Source: Oscillospiraceae bacterium
GTDB taxonomy: Bacteria; Bacillota; Clostridia; Oscillospirales; Ruminococcaceae
Assembly (NCBI GenBank): GCA_015067215.1
Contig: SVMW01000001.1
Location: 1 to 64,000 of the forward strand
Direction: 5' to 3'
DNA length: 64,000 bases
In this document: piece by piece, positions 7,039 through 15,896 of the stretch
How positions within the stretch are numbered: position 1 is the stretch's first letter
How the letters are laid out: each line of letters starts with the position of its first letter
Notes under the pieces: model-generated
Told to the model about the DNA's origin: nothing
Seen by the model: only the letters and a program-made list of their open reading frames with translations
Database searches by the model: none
Program-made: the position numbers and the translations under genes

Positions 7039-7057
7039 ATTTATTTTGTCTGCTGTT

Positions 7058-8194
7058 TTAACCTACCGATTCTATCAGCATTACATCCACTGTAAATGTC
7101 TGGCGTGTTTCCGGACGGTATATTTTAAGTTCAAACATATCCCCCGGTGCAAACTTGTCAAGTTCTGACAGAAGCTCGTCACTTGTGGTAATTTCCACAC
7201 CGTTTGCCTCAATGATAACATCGCGGGTTCTGACACCTTTGTTCAAAAGGTCGCTGTCCGGCATAATTTCGGCAATGTACATGCCCTGACTTGGCAGACC
7301 GTTGATTGGTCCGTTTGAGCTGTTGAGTTCCACCACCGAAACCCCAAGCACTGCACGGCCTGTAACATAACCGTTGCGGATAATATCTTCAAGGATAGGT
7401 GTTGCTTCGCTTATAGGAATGGAAAAACCAATGCCTTCATAGTCAACATCGGCAATTTTGGAACTGTTGATGCCGATAACCTGACCAAAACGGTTGATAA
7501 GCGGACCGCCTGAGTTGCCCGGATTGATTGCAGCGTCAACCTGAATAAGCTTAAGGCTTCTTGCACCTGTGCCAAGGTCTCGGTCAAGGCCGGAGATAAT
7601 GCCCTGTGTCATTGTGCTGCTAAGACCGCCTGCATTGCCTATTGCCACAATTCTTTCGCCTACTTTAAGCTGTGTGGAGTCGCCGAATTCGGCCGCCACA
7701 AGGTTTTCTGCTTCCACTTTTACAACTGCAAGGTCGGTGGTTACGTCAGCGCCGATAATGGTACCGCGCAGGTTTTCGCCGTCGTGGAACACCACGTTTA
7801 CACTTGTGCCGCCGTCAACAACATGGGCATTTGTAATGATGTAGCCGTCAGCTGTCATAACAATGCCTGTACCGCTGCCGATAGGTGAAATTGACTGGTT
7901 GCTGTACACATTGATGCTTACAACCGATGGATTAACCTTTTCGTATATTTCAGTGGTTGCATAGCCGCTGTCGGTATTTTCAGGTATAGGATTGAGTGTG
8001 ATTATATCTTCAAATGAAGTTGCGTTTTCAGGGTTTTTAAGGTAGTCGCTGAGACCAAGTGTTTCGGTCAGCGGGTTGTAGCCCGTTTCCTCCTGAACAA
8101 CCTTGCCTGCAAACACACCGCCGCCAAGGCCGATAACAAGCACCAGCAAAGCAGCAATTATCAGAGGAAGTTTACTTTTCTTTTTCGGAGTCAT
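7058..8194 (-). CDS. htrA: HtrA/DegP-type membrane-anchored serine protease
   Basis: A 378-residue surface quality-control protease. It has a short basic N-terminus (MTPKKKSK), one membrane helix at about 9-30, a linker, a trypsin-like domain with a complete triad (His124 in TNAHVV, Asp154 in TTDLAVV, Ser228 in PGNSGGPL), and one PDZ domain (about 275-375). The single-PDZ anchored architecture is that of Gram-positive HtrA. AAGGGAG precedes the ATG. The gene follows an HD protein and a sensor kinase on the same strand, reminiscent of CssS-HtrA, but a 162-base gap with an inverted repeat separates it from the kinase. Confidence 0.93.
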   Translation of the reverse strand: MTPKKKSKLPLIIAALLVLVIGLGGGVFAGKVVQEETGYNPLTETLGLSDYLKNPENATSFEDIITLNPIPENTDSGYATTEIYEKVNPSVVSINVYSNQSISPIGSGTGIVMTADGYIITNAHVVDGGTSVNVVFHDGENLRGTIIGADVTTDLAVVKVEAENLVAAEFGDSTQLKVGERIVAIGNAGGLSSTMTQGIISGLDRDLGTGARSLKLIQVDAAINPGNSGGPLINRFGQVIGINSSKIADVDYEGIGFSIPISEATPILEDIIRNGYVTGRAVLGVSVVELNSSNGPINGLPSQGMYIAEIMPDSDLLNKGVRTRDVIIEANGVEITTSDELLSELDKFAPGDMFELKIYRPETRQTFTVDVMLIESVG

Positions 8195-8260
8195 TTGTGT
8201 TTCTCCCTTCAGCCGTTTATTTTGTCGGTATATACCGTTTGTTTTGTGAGTATATGATAA

Positions 8261-8286
8261 TTACAAATTGTGAAAAATATTTGTAA
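8261..8286. promoter_or_regulatory. Inverted repeat upstream of htrA
   Basis: TTACAAAT, 10 bases, ATTTGTAA: a perfect 8-10-8 inverted repeat 67 bases upstream of the htrA start and 71 bases after the kinase stop. The spacing suits a dimeric regulator. A palindrome GGTATATACC (8227-8236) lies between it and the gene. Confidence 0.5.
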
Positions 8287-8356
8287 CCGCAGGTCATTTT
8301 CTCACATTTTTCATATTCTCTTTCAGGGCACAGCACACACCGCACATAAAGGGCTG

Positions 8357-9922
8357 TTATCTGTTTTTGTCCCTGTTTTTCTTTTCATTTTTAGGTGTAA
8401 TAAGCCCGCGTTTTGACTTGTCGGCCTTATCTGCCCTGTTCTTTTTGCCTTTATCCCCCTTGTCAGCTGCTTTTTTGGATTTTTCTGCCTTTTCTGCAGA
8501 CGGAAGGGTAAAGATAAACTCGGTGTATTCACCCAGCCGGCTTTCCACGTGGATATCGCCGCCGCTGCGGTTTACAAGGGTTTTTACAATGTACAGCCCG
8601 ATGCCTGCCCCTTTGGTGTGGACAGAACGGCTGGAGTCGGCCTTGTAAAAGCGTTCAAACACATAAGGCAGGGCTTCTGCTTCAATGCCGTCACCCGAAT
8701 TGCGGATTTTTACCGTTACAAGCCCGTTTTGTTTATCTTCTGTAACATTAAAGGAAATATACCCGCCGTCAGGGGTAAATTTAAGGGCATTATCTACCAG
8801 ATTATACACAATCTGATGCACTATATCCTTGTCTGCGGCAATTCTTATGCGGGAAGGTTCAAAGCCGCGCACCTGAATGCCTGCATCTTCAATGCGGTTT
8901 TCAAAGGCAAATGCAACTGCTGATATAGTCTCCCATATATTATATGAATCCACATTAAGTATAAATTCGCCGCTGTCCAGCTTGGATATATCCAGCATGC
9001 TGTTGGTAAGTCTTGCCAGACGGCCAACCTCGTCACTGACAATTTTAAGGTATGTGCCTTCCTTTTCAGGCGGGATAGTGCCGTCTATTATGCCGTCCAC
9101 AAAGCCTTTTATGCTGGTCATAGGCGTGCGCAGTTCGTGGGCAATGTTGGTAACAAAGTTGGAACGGCTGGTCTCGTTGTTTTCCACAAAGGCAGCCATC
9201 TGGTTGAATGTATGGGCAAGGTGTGCCACCTCGTCGTCCCCCTCAACCTTTGCACGCACCGAAAAATCCCCCTGACTGAAACGCCTTGCAATTTCGGTTA
9301 TGTTGCGCAGCGGTGTTGTAAGGCGGCTGGTAACCGCAAGGGAAACGATGCTGGAAATGAGAATCATAACACAGGCACTCAGCATAAACATACTCAGCAG
9401 TGCGTTGGTGAATATGGTGATGGTGCCGCGGTCAATTGTGGCAAAAATGTAGCCTGTCACGTTGCCCTGTGTATCGCGTATTGCCTTGCCTGCCGCGTAA
9501 TAGTCCCTGCTGTATGTCTGGGAAAAGCTGTCGCTTAAACGGATTGTTCCCACAGTTTCTTTGGCAAGTTCAATTGCCTGCTGGGGCAGAGGCCCGTTTT
9601 TGTGTATGCAGTCGATATCATCGGTGCAGGTAATAAGCCCGCCGTCCGCATCGGCAATTATAACGGTGGTCTGGTTGGTACCGCTTATAAGCTGCAGGTT
9701 TTCGGTAAGGGGTACAATGTCATTGATTCTGCCCACATGATTTTTATAGTTTGCCTCAAGGTTATCCTCAACACTTTCAACACAGAGGGTGAGAACGTTG
9801 AGTCTTTCCATTTCAAAATACTGGTTTGCAAAAATCATAAATGTTATGCCCAGCATGGCAATGCTGGTGATAATAAGCATGCTTGTTGCACCAAAAAAAC
9901 GGGAGGCGATTGTTTTGTTCAT
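8357..9922 (-). CDS. HAMP sensor histidine kinase with lysine-rich tail
   Basis: A 521-residue membrane sensor kinase. Order: first membrane helix at about 13-33, an extracellular sensor region of about 140 residues, second helix at about 172-198, HAMP (199-250), dimerisation/phosphoacceptor domain with His262 (NIAHELRTP), ATPase domain with N-box VYNLVDNALKF (372-382), SGDGIEAEAL and GAGIGLYIVK. The last 45 residues are an unusual low-complexity tail made mostly of Lys, Asp and Ala. No response regulator is adjacent on either side, although the HD gene ends 14 bases upstream. Its neighbour htrA is a plausible target. Confidence 0.92.
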   Translation of the reverse strand: MNKTIASRFFGATSMLIITSIAMLGITFMIFANQYFEMERLNVLTLCVESVEDNLEANYKNHVGRINDIVPLTENLQLISGTNQTTVIIADADGGLITCTDDIDCIHKNGPLPQQAIELAKETVGTIRLSDSFSQTYSRDYYAAGKAIRDTQGNVTGYIFATIDRGTITIFTNALLSMFMLSACVMILISSIVSLAVTSRLTTPLRNITEIARRFSQGDFSVRAKVEGDDEVAHLAHTFNQMAAFVENNETSRSNFVTNIAHELRTPMTSIKGFVDGIIDGTIPPEKEGTYLKIVSDEVGRLARLTNSMLDISKLDSGEFILNVDSYNIWETISAVAFAFENRIEDAGIQVRGFEPSRIRIAADKDIVHQIVYNLVDNALKFTPDGGYISFNVTEDKQNGLVTVKIRNSGDGIEAEALPYVFERFYKADSSRSVHTKGAGIGLYIVKTLVNRSGGDIHVESRLGEYTEFIFTLPSAEKAEKSKKAADKGDKGKKNRADKADKSKRGLITPKNEKKNRDKNR

Positions 9923-9936
9923 ACTAAACTTCCTTT

Positions 9937-10500
9937 TTATTCTTTAGGGCCGATACCAAGTTCTGCCGCAAAAGGTTTCATAGCTTCAATACAGATTGCC
10001 GCAACGTCCTTTACTTCCATGCCAAGGCGTGCACAGCCGTCCTTTATAAGTTCCCTGTCGCATTTTGCTGCAAATTTTTTGTCCTTGAACTTTTTCATAA
10101 AACTGGAAACTTCAAGGTCAGTGATGCCAAGGGGTCTCATTCTTGCTGCCGCACCGATAATGCCTGTAAGTTCGTCTACTGTGTAGAGGCTTTTTTCCAT
10201 ATCGGTAAGCGGTTCAATGTCGTTGCGGTGGGTGTAGCCGTGGCTTAAAATTGCACGGATTTCTTCCTCCGTTACACCTTCTGCACGCAGTGGTTCCGCT
10301 GTGTGGTCAAGGTGTTCTTCAGGGTACTGTTCGTAGTCATAGTCGTGGAGATAACCCACTGCCTGCCAGTGCTGCACATCCTGACCGAAATATTCAGCCA
10401 TGCCGCCCATTGCCGCCATAACGGCAGTTGCATGTGTCAGAAGATGTGGCTGTGTGGTTGTAGCCGCAATAAGCTGTTTGGATTTTTCCAGTGTAAGCAT
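9937..10500 (-). CDS. HD-domain phosphohydrolase
   Basis: A 187-residue soluble protein. Metal-binding HD residues are seen as HATAVM near residue 23, YLHDYDYEQYP (the HD pair) near 52, and ILSHGYTH near 84. Such proteins hydrolyse phosphate esters of nucleotides or related small molecules; the substrate is not predictable. The start is clear from the AGAAGG upstream. It sits directly before the sensor kinase and is probably cotranscribed with it. Confidence 0.8.
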   Translation of the reverse strand: MLTLEKSKQLIAATTTQPHLLTHATAVMAAMGGMAEYFGQDVQHWQAVGYLHDYDYEQYPEEHLDHTAEPLRAEGVTEEEIRAILSHGYTHRNDIEPLTDMEKSLYTVDELTGIIGAAARMRPLGITDLEVSSFMKKFKDKKFAAKCDRELIKDGCARLGMEVKDVAAICIEAMKPFAAELGIGPKE

Positions 10501-10737
10501 AGTTTTTACCTTCTCTTTTTATATTCCTGTGTAATGTACACAATATCTCATTTTATCTTATTAAATATGATAACACAGATATGTTAACATTTAAAGGCTG
10601 TTATGTGGATTTTTTGTTGCCATCGGGCATCAGATGTATACATCTTTTCTGCCGCACGGTGCTGTATTTATGAACAGGGCAGAAAATGGTTAAACTTTCT
10701 GTACAGAAGGCAGGTTTTCCGGCACAATCAGCAAAAA

Positions 10738-10969
10738 AGCAGCCTGCTTAAGCGACATCCCGATAAGAAAACATAAATACCCGGCAACACACTGTAAAGT
10801 GTGCTGTCGGGTACATTTTTGCCTGTTTTTGCAGAAAAAGTGCTGCTGCAAGGAAAAGACACGCAGCACTGATTTGTGTAATGCAAGTGTTGCTGACGCC
10901 GCAGCAGCCTTTTTGTGTTAAAAACCAGGTTTGTGTTTTCTTGTTGGGAGGTCGCTAATGCAGACTGCT
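10738..10969 (-). terminator. Terminator of the SGNH hydrolase gene split by a 206-bp element (locus 2)
   Basis: The arms AGCAGCCTGC (10738-10747) and GCAGACTGCT (10960-10969) pair over 10 bases with one mismatch. Read on the minus strand the stem ends in CTGCTTTTTTGC, a proper U-tract, 20 bases after the SGNH stop codon. Its loop holds copy 2 of the 206-bp element. The rest of the 10501-10989 gap shows no gene. Confidence 0.75.
10751..10956 (+). repeat. 206-bp structured element, copy 2
   Basis: Nearly identical to copy 1 and exactly the same length. The first hairpin has one wobble change (ACCCGGCA against TGTCGGGT). It ends TTGTTGGGAGGTCGCT. It lies between the arms of the SGNH gene terminator. 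Confidence 0.9.
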
Positions 10970-10989
10970 CTGATATTTGTTTTAAATTG

Positions 10990-11970
10990 TTACATTGTGC
11001 TGCCGTTGTAATAAGGGCTGCCGATAATGTAAGGGTTGTCGCTGCGGTGAACTGTGTGTGTCATAAGGTACTGTATCCACACTTCGTAAGCTTCCGGCTT
11101 AAGGTGAATACCGTCTTTTGCCGCATATTCGTGTTTAAGATAACCGTCTTCCCCTGCAAGTGCTTCGTGCAGATTGATGTAGTGCATGCCTTTTTCGCTG
11201 CACATTTTTGCAATCTGGTTGTTTACGCGGTACATTCTGTCCCAGGCAAAGTTTGGTTTTGCCGCTGCGTATTCCGCAGTTGTAGGTGTAACGCTGCACA
11301 CATAGAACAATACGTTAGGCATTTCATATTTAAGGCGGGTAAGCAGCTGGTCGTAATAATAGATAAACTGTTCGTCCGTCATATAAACCAGGGCGTTTGT
11401 GCCAAGTGTAATGTACACCTTGCTTGGCCAGCTTTCTATAATGGCTTCAACCCCGTTCTGTGCAGGGCGATAGTTGTTTTCAAAGTTGGTGATAACACCT
11501 TCCAGAAAACTTTTAGGGCTTAAGCTTTTTGCAGAAACAAAGGTGGAAATGTTTGCAACAGAGTTTTCTATTGAAGAGTATATTCTTAAGCCTTCGGTAA
11601 GGCTGTCGCCAACAAAGGTAACATTTTCAAAATAGCTCAGGTCCACGCTTCCGTTTTCAGGCAGCTGAAGCATGCGGTGGTCCGGAGCCACAATTTCAAA
11701 ATTGTTTATAGTCTGCTGAACAGGGCCCACAAAACCTGTCCATTCACCCTCTGTTTCAAGGCTTGTGTTAGGTTCCAGGTCGGTAACCTGTTCAGGATTT
11801 ATCAGTGTATGTTCACCCTCATTTTCAGGGGTAAATGCTTCTATTACAGCAACTATGCCATAGCTGACAACCAGTATAAATGCAACCAGAAATGCTGCCA
11901 GTGCAATGCGTTTTGCTCTGCGGCGGCGTATGCGGCGCTGTTTTGCTTCGGGAGATAAATATCTTGCCAA
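10990..11970 (-). CDS. Membrane-anchored SGNH/GDSL-family hydrolase
   Basis: A 326-residue protein with a very basic cytoplasmic start (QRRIRRRRAKR), one membrane helix at about 22-45, a linker and an extracytoplasmic SGNH domain. Catalytic blocks are present: Ser123 in VGDSLTEG, Asn191 in TLGTN, and Asp284/His287 in DGIHL. Members remove acetyl or acyl groups from cell-envelope glycans or lipids, which fits its location; the substrate is unknown. It is monocistronic with its own promoter at 12045-12073. Confidence 0.85.
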   Translation of the reverse strand: MARYLSPEAKQRRIRRRRAKRIALAAFLVAFILVVSYGIVAVIEAFTPENEGEHTLINPEQVTDLEPNTSLETEGEWTGFVGPVQQTINNFEIVAPDHRMLQLPENGSVDLSYFENVTFVGDSLTEGLRIYSSIENSVANISTFVSAKSLSPKSFLEGVITNFENNYRPAQNGVEAIIESWPSKVYITLGTNALVYMTDEQFIYYYDQLLTRLKYEMPNVLFYVCSVTPTTAEYAAAKPNFAWDRMYRVNNQIAKMCSEKGMHYINLHEALAGEDGYLKHEYAAKDGIHLKPEAYEVWIQYLMTHTVHRSDNPYIIGSPYYNGSTM

Positions 11971-12044
11971 CTGTGTTGCTCCTTTCAGTTTGAATATCTA
12001 TAAAAATAAAAAGGTCTTCATAATGAATATTTTTCTATCATATG

Positions 12045-12073
12045 ATTGTACATCAAAATTGCAAACATTTCAA
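12045..12073 (-). promoter_or_regulatory. Promoter of the SGNH hydrolase gene
   Basis: Minus strand TTGAAA (12073-12068), 17-base spacer, TACAAT (12050-12045). An inverted repeat GTCACAA-11-TTGTGAC at 12089-12113 lies 16 bases upstream of the -35 and could bind a regulator. Confidence 0.6.
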
Positions 12074-12232
12074 GGTATAATACAAAATGTCACAAAATTT
12101 CACAGCTTGTGACAAACTGCGGCCTCACTTTTAAAATATACTATAAATTTTTTAAAATATCTTGTACACAGTATATCCGTAATGTTAATTTTCATTAACA
12201 ATTATTTCATTCTTTTTACACTTTTATACCTA

Positions 12233-12261
12233 TTGTATTTTATATGTGTTTATTGTATATT
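12233..12261 (+). promoter_or_regulatory. Promoter of nfeD-SPFH operon
   Basis: TTGTAT (12233-12238), 17 bases, TATATT (12256-12261), 33 bases before the start. An AT-rich inverted repeat GTTAAT-TTTC-ATTAAC lies at about 12184-12199. Confidence 0.5.
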
Positions 12262-12293
12262 GATGGTAACAAAGGTTAAAAGGAGGGATTTTT

Positions 12294-12740
12294 GTGTTTG
12301 GAATTCCTATGGTATATGTGTGGCTTGCCCTTGCAGTAATTTTTGGCATTGCAGAAATTGCCACCACCAGCATTGTAAGCATATGGTTTGCCCTTGGCAG
12401 CCTTGCCGCTGTTTTAACAGCATGGCTTGTGCCCGATGCTTTGTGGCTGCAGGCGGTAATGTTTATTGCCGTAAGCGCAGTTACACTTTATTTCACCCGC
12501 CCTGTTTTAAGCAGATACCTGCTTAAAAAGACACCTACCAACGCCGATATGCTGATAGGCAAAAAAGCCCAGGTTGTGCAGACAATCAGCCCGTCACAGC
12601 CGGGCAGGGTAAAGATTGGGGATTTAACCTGGCTTGCAAAGGCCAATGCAGAAATTCCTGAAGGAGAATTTTGTATCATTCAGCAGATTGAAGGTGCATC
12701 CGTTATCGTGACAAAAGCCGAAACTGCAGTTTCGGCGTAA
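12294..12740 (+). CDS. NfeD-like membrane protein
   Basis: A 148-residue short NfeD. Two or three membrane helices (about 5-70) are followed by a small soluble beta-barrel of OB type (about 85-145; IGKKAQVVQTISPSQPGRVKIGD). It starts with GTG, set by AGGAGG (12281-12286) 7 bases upstream. The gene directly precedes an SPFH gene 17 bases on, the standard pairing in which NfeD partners a stomatin/flotillin-like protein in membrane microdomains. Short NfeD proteins lack the ClpP-like protease domain, as here. Confidence 0.88.
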   Translation: MFGIPMVYVWLALAVIFGIAEIATTSIVSIWFALGSLAAVLTAWLVPDALWLQAVMFIAVSAVTLYFTRPVLSRYLLKKTPTNADMLIGKKAQVVQTISPSQPGRVKIGDLTWLAKANAEIPEGEFCIIQQIEGASVIVTKAETAVSA

Positions 12741-12757
12741 CTTAAAGGAGGAAAAAT

Positions 12758-13669
12758 ATGATACCTTACATTTTAGCAATTTTAATCATCGTTGTTGTTG
12801 CCCGCAGCATTGTGATTGTTCCGCAGGCACACGCTTTTGTAGTGGAACGTTTTGGTATTTTTGATTCTGTGTGGAACGCAGGTTTCCATTTTAAAATTCC
12901 GTTTATCACCCGCATTGCAAAACGTGTTTCTCTCAAAGAACAGGTTGTGGATTTTCCTCCTCAGCCGGTTATCACCAGGGACAACGTAACAATGCAGATT
13001 GACACCGTTGTGTTTTTCCAGGTTACCGACCCAAAACTTTACTCCTACGGTGTTGAAAGACCTATCAGCGCTATCGAAAACCTGACCGCAACAACATTGC
13101 GTAACATTATCGGTGATATGGAACTTGACCACACACTGACAAGCCGTGACACCATCAACAGCCAGATTACCACCCTGCTTGACGAAGCAACCGACCGCTG
13201 GGGCATCAAGGTTAACCGCGTTGAACTTAAAAACATTATTCCTCCTGCTGAAATTCAGGACGCTATGGAAAAACAGATGAAGGCAGAACGCCAGCGCCGT
13301 GAAAGCATTCTCCGTGCAGAGGGCGAAAAACGCAGCCAGATTCTTGTTGCTGAAGGTGAAAAGGAATCAGCTATTCTGCGTGCACAGGCAGAAAAGGAAA
13401 GTGCAATTCTCCGCGCCGATGCTGTTAAGGAACAGAAAATCCGTGAAGCTGAAGGTGAAGCACTTGCAATTATGACAGTGCAGAAAGCTATGGCAGATTC
13501 CATTGAACTGCTCAACAAAGCTGCACCTACAAACCAGGTGCTTACACTCAAGAGCCTTGAAGCACTTGGAAAAGTTGCTGACGGACAGAGCACAAAAATT
13601 ATTATTCCAAGTGAAATCCAGAACCTTTCAGGCCTTGTGACAAGTGTTCAGGAACTTGTAAAGGAATAA
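12758..13669 (+). CDS. SPFH/stomatin-like (band 7) membrane protein
   Basis: A 303-residue protein: N-terminal membrane helix (2-22), SPFH domain (about 22-190, with VVERFGIFDSVWNAGFHFKIPF), then a long Ala/Glu/Lys-rich coiled coil built from repeats of the form AEGEKESAILRAQ (about 185-245), and a short C-terminal region. It oligomerises at the inner face of the membrane. AAAGGAGG precedes the ATG. Its terminator, 13 bases downstream, carries copy 3 of the 206-bp element. Confidence 0.93.
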   Translation: MIPYILAILIIVVVARSIVIVPQAHAFVVERFGIFDSVWNAGFHFKIPFITRIAKRVSLKEQVVDFPPQPVITRDNVTMQIDTVVFFQVTDPKLYSYGVERPISAIENLTATTLRNIIGDMELDHTLTSRDTINSQITTLLDEATDRWGIKVNRVELKNIIPPAEIQDAMEKQMKAERQRRESILRAEGEKRSQILVAEGEKESAILRAQAEKESAILRADAVKEQKIREAEGEALAIMTVQKAMADSIELLNKAAPTNQVLTLKSLEALGKVADGQSTKIIIPSEIQNLSGLVTSVQELVKE

Positions 13670-13682
13670 ACATAAGCAAAAT

Positions 13683-13918
13683 AAAAGAACGTGCAAAGCG
13701 ACATCCTGATAAGAAAACATAAATACCCGACAACACACTGCAAAGTGTGCTGTCGGGTACATTTTTGCCTGTTTTTGCAGAAAAAGTGCTGCTGCAAGGA
13801 AAAGACACGCAGCACTACTTTGTGTAATGCAAGTGTTGCTGACGCCGCAGCAGCCTTTTTGTGTTAAAAATCAGGTTTGTGTTTTCTTGTTGGGAGGTCG
13901 CTAAAAGCACGGTCTTTT
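13683..13918 (+). terminator. Terminator of nfeD-SPFH split by a 206-bp element (locus 3)
   Basis: The arms AAAAGAACGTGC (13683-13694) and GCACGGTCTTTT (13907-13918) pair over 12 bases with one mismatch and are followed by TTTTGTTG. The loop holds the element at 13697-13902 plus AA and AAAA. Confidence 0.78.
13697..13902 (+). repeat. 206-bp structured element, copy 3
   Basis: Begins AGCGACATCCTGATAAG and ends TTGTTGGGAGGTCGCT; 206 bases. It differs from copies 1 and 2 at only a few positions. It lies in the loop of the SPFH operon terminator. Confidence 0.9.
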
Positions 13919-13950
13919 TTTGTTGTGATGATTATTATCAACATATTATA

Positions 13951-14031
13951 CCCGCCACGCCGTATGGCATGTGGCGGTTTCATCTATGGGGGTGACAGAA
14001 AATTTGTAGAGCTTTGCGGAGCAAATTTTCG
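13951..14031. other. Two hairpins downstream of locus 3
   Basis: CCGCCAC/GTGGCGG around 13952-13977, then GAAAATTTG/CAAATTTTC around 13989-14031, followed by GGGGGAAATCCCCC. The second sits just past the 3' end of the exonuclease gene. These may be degenerate repeats; neither has a clear U-tract. Confidence 0.4.
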
Positions 14032-14071
14032 TCAAGAGGGGGAAATCCCCCTATGACGCTGTCCACTACTT

Positions 14072-14824
14072 TTATATCTCCAAAACTACCCCCACAGGGC
14101 AATGGTCGCTGCCCATAATATCGGTGTAGATTTCGGCTTCTTTGATTTTGTCTTTCAGTCTGTCAGACACAACAAAGTAGTCGATACGCCAGCCCGCATT
14201 CTTTTCCCTTGCTTTGAACATATAGCTCCACCAGGAATATTTTACTGTGTCGGGGTACAGATAGCGGAAGCTGTCGGTAAAGCCGTTATTGAACAGTCTG
14301 CGGATTTTATCCCTTTCCTCATCGGTGAAACCTGCATTGCGGCGGTTGGTTTTAGGGTTTTTAAGGTCAATTTCTTCTGCTGCAACATTAAGGTCGCCGC
14401 AGTAGACAACAGGTTTTTTCTCATCAAGTTTTTTTATGTATGCCTGCAGAGCGTCTTCCCACTCCATTCTGTAGTCCAGACGTTCAAGCTCACGCTTGGA
14501 GTTTGGTGTGTACACATTGAGCAGATAAAAATTGTCATATTCAAGAGTAATTGCCCTGCCCTCGTGGTCGTGTTCATCTATACCTATACCGTACTGTACG
14601 CTGATTGGCTCTTTTTTTGCAAAAACAGCTGTGCCTGAATATCCTTTCTTTTCTGCAGAATACCAGTACTGATAATAGCCTTCGGGGGCAAATTCCGCCT
14701 GACCGGGCTGCATTTTTGTTTCCTGCAGGCAGAAAAAGTCAGCATCAATATTGTCAAAAAAATCGGCGAAACCTTTGTCAAGGCAGGCGCGGAAACCGTT
14801 TACGTTCCAGGATATAAATTTCAT
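14072..14824 (-). CDS. xth: Exodeoxyribonuclease III / AP endonuclease
   Basis: A 250-residue member of the ExoIII/APE1 family, which cuts DNA at abasic sites and degrades 3' ends during base excision repair. Seen: [11 protein letters not shown] (N-terminal Asn), LQETKMQ with the metal-binding Glu, [14 protein letters not shown] (catalytic Asp and Asn), the WRIDYFVVS block and the C-terminal GSDHCPV with the catalytic His. ATG 14824 is chosen: an upstream in-frame extension of 23 codons reads unrelated sequence, and GATGAGGG precedes this ATG. The length is typical. Confidence 0.94.
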   Translation of the reverse strand: MKFISWNVNGFRACLDKGFADFFDNIDADFFCLQETKMQPGQAEFAPEGYYQYWYSAEKKGYSGTAVFAKKEPISVQYGIGIDEHDHEGRAITLEYDNFYLLNVYTPNSKRELERLDYRMEWEDALQAYIKKLDEKKPVVYCGDLNVAAEEIDLKNPKTNRRNAGFTDEERDKIRRLFNNGFTDSFRYLYPDTVKYSWWSYMFKAREKNAGWRIDYFVVSDRLKDKIKEAEIYTDIMGSDHCPVGVVLEI

Positions 14825-14937
14825 ATGTTTTCCCTCATCTGTATATTGTCTGTCCGCCGCTGCGGCAGTGTGCAGCAACGGTTTGTCTGTCATTTTATAA
14901 ATATATAATACACCATCCGCTGCACAAATTCTATGAC

Positions 14938-15762
14938 TTAATCACATTTTTTGCTGCAAAGCAGGCGGTTTATAAGTGCCCCGCACAGCAGAATATTCAT
15001 ACACATGTACAGCCACAGCATAAACAGCATTACCGCCCCAAAGGAGCCGTAAAGAATAGAGTAGCGGGAAAAATATTTTATATATACCGAAAATCCGGAG
15101 GAATACAGTATCCACCCCAACGCCGCCACAGACGCACCGGCCAGCTGCTGTTTAAAACTCAGGCTGCTTTTTGCAAGGCCTTTGTAGGCAATGGCAAACA
15201 GCAGTGTAAAAGCCGCAAAGAATATGACATTGCGCAGATTGAGCACCAGCAGCACCACCTTTGCCCACCTGCCCAGAACTGCCGTTGCAGCAGCTTCCAG
15301 CGGTGAAGCAAAAACCAGCACCGCAACTGTCGCAATGCCTGTTACAAACATTACAAAAGCATACCCCACCGACCGTAAAGCAAGCTGAATGATATTGTAT
15401 CTTTCTTCACCGCCAAAGATATTGCCAAGACCGCGGGCAATGCTGCGTATCCCGTTGGTGGCCGCCCACACGAGAAACACCGTTGTAACCGACACCAGTG
15501 GTACAGATGGCAGTTTTTCAATTTCTTCCAGCAGCTGTGCAGCGGTTGGCAGCTGCTGTGAAAAATAGTCCGATGCCGCTGTAATTGTGCTGCCCTGTGC
15601 AAAAAACACTCCCAACAGCATAACCGCCATCATAATCAGCGGCACTGCCGAAAGCAGCACAAAAAATGCCGCCTGAGCAGAATAGGCGGCAATGTGGTTG
15701 TCATCATACAGCTTTTTGACTTTTACGGCATATATCACCGCCGACTCAATGTGTTTTTTCAC
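14938..15762 (-). CDS. YihY/BrkB-family integral membrane protein
   Basis: A 274-residue protein with about six membrane helices and the family pattern: [23 protein letters not shown] near the N-terminus, [21 protein letters not shown] in the middle, and the late [23 protein letters not shown] block. Once called ribonuclease BN, the family is now regarded as a membrane transporter or lipid-related protein of unclear function. It appears to start at GTG with only a weak AAGGCAG upstream, so the start is the least certain part. Confidence 0.85.
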   Translation of the reverse strand: MKKHIESAVIYAVKVKKLYDDNHIAAYSAQAAFFVLLSAVPLIMMAVMLLGVFFAQGSTITAASDYFSQQLPTAAQLLEEIEKLPSVPLVSVTTVFLVWAATNGIRSIARGLGNIFGGEERYNIIQLALRSVGYAFVMFVTGIATVAVLVFASPLEAAATAVLGRWAKVVLLVLNLRNVIFFAAFTLLFAIAYKGLAKSSLSFKQQLAGASVAALGWILYSSGFSVYIKYFSRYSILYGSFGAVMLFMLWLYMCMNILLCGALINRLLCSKKCD

Positions 15763-15847
15763 AGCTTGGCATCTGCCTTGTACAGATATATTTTCACACC
15801 CGTCACCCCACAGTTATTGTTTGCCCTGTGACTTATTATATGCAAAA

Positions 15848-15875
15848 AGACCGCTGATTTAATAATCAGCGGTCT
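15848..15875 (-). terminator. Terminator of symporter gene 1
   Basis: AGACCGCTGATT-TAAT-AATCAGCGGTCT; on the minus strand it is followed by TTTTT. It lies 22 bases after the symporter stop. Confidence 0.9.
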
Positions 15876-15896
15876 GTATTTTACTTTTTAATCAGC

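Noticed and set aside
12488-12679. Antisense frame inside nfeD
   Set aside because: No start signal and no recognisable protein; it mirrors a well-supported gene.
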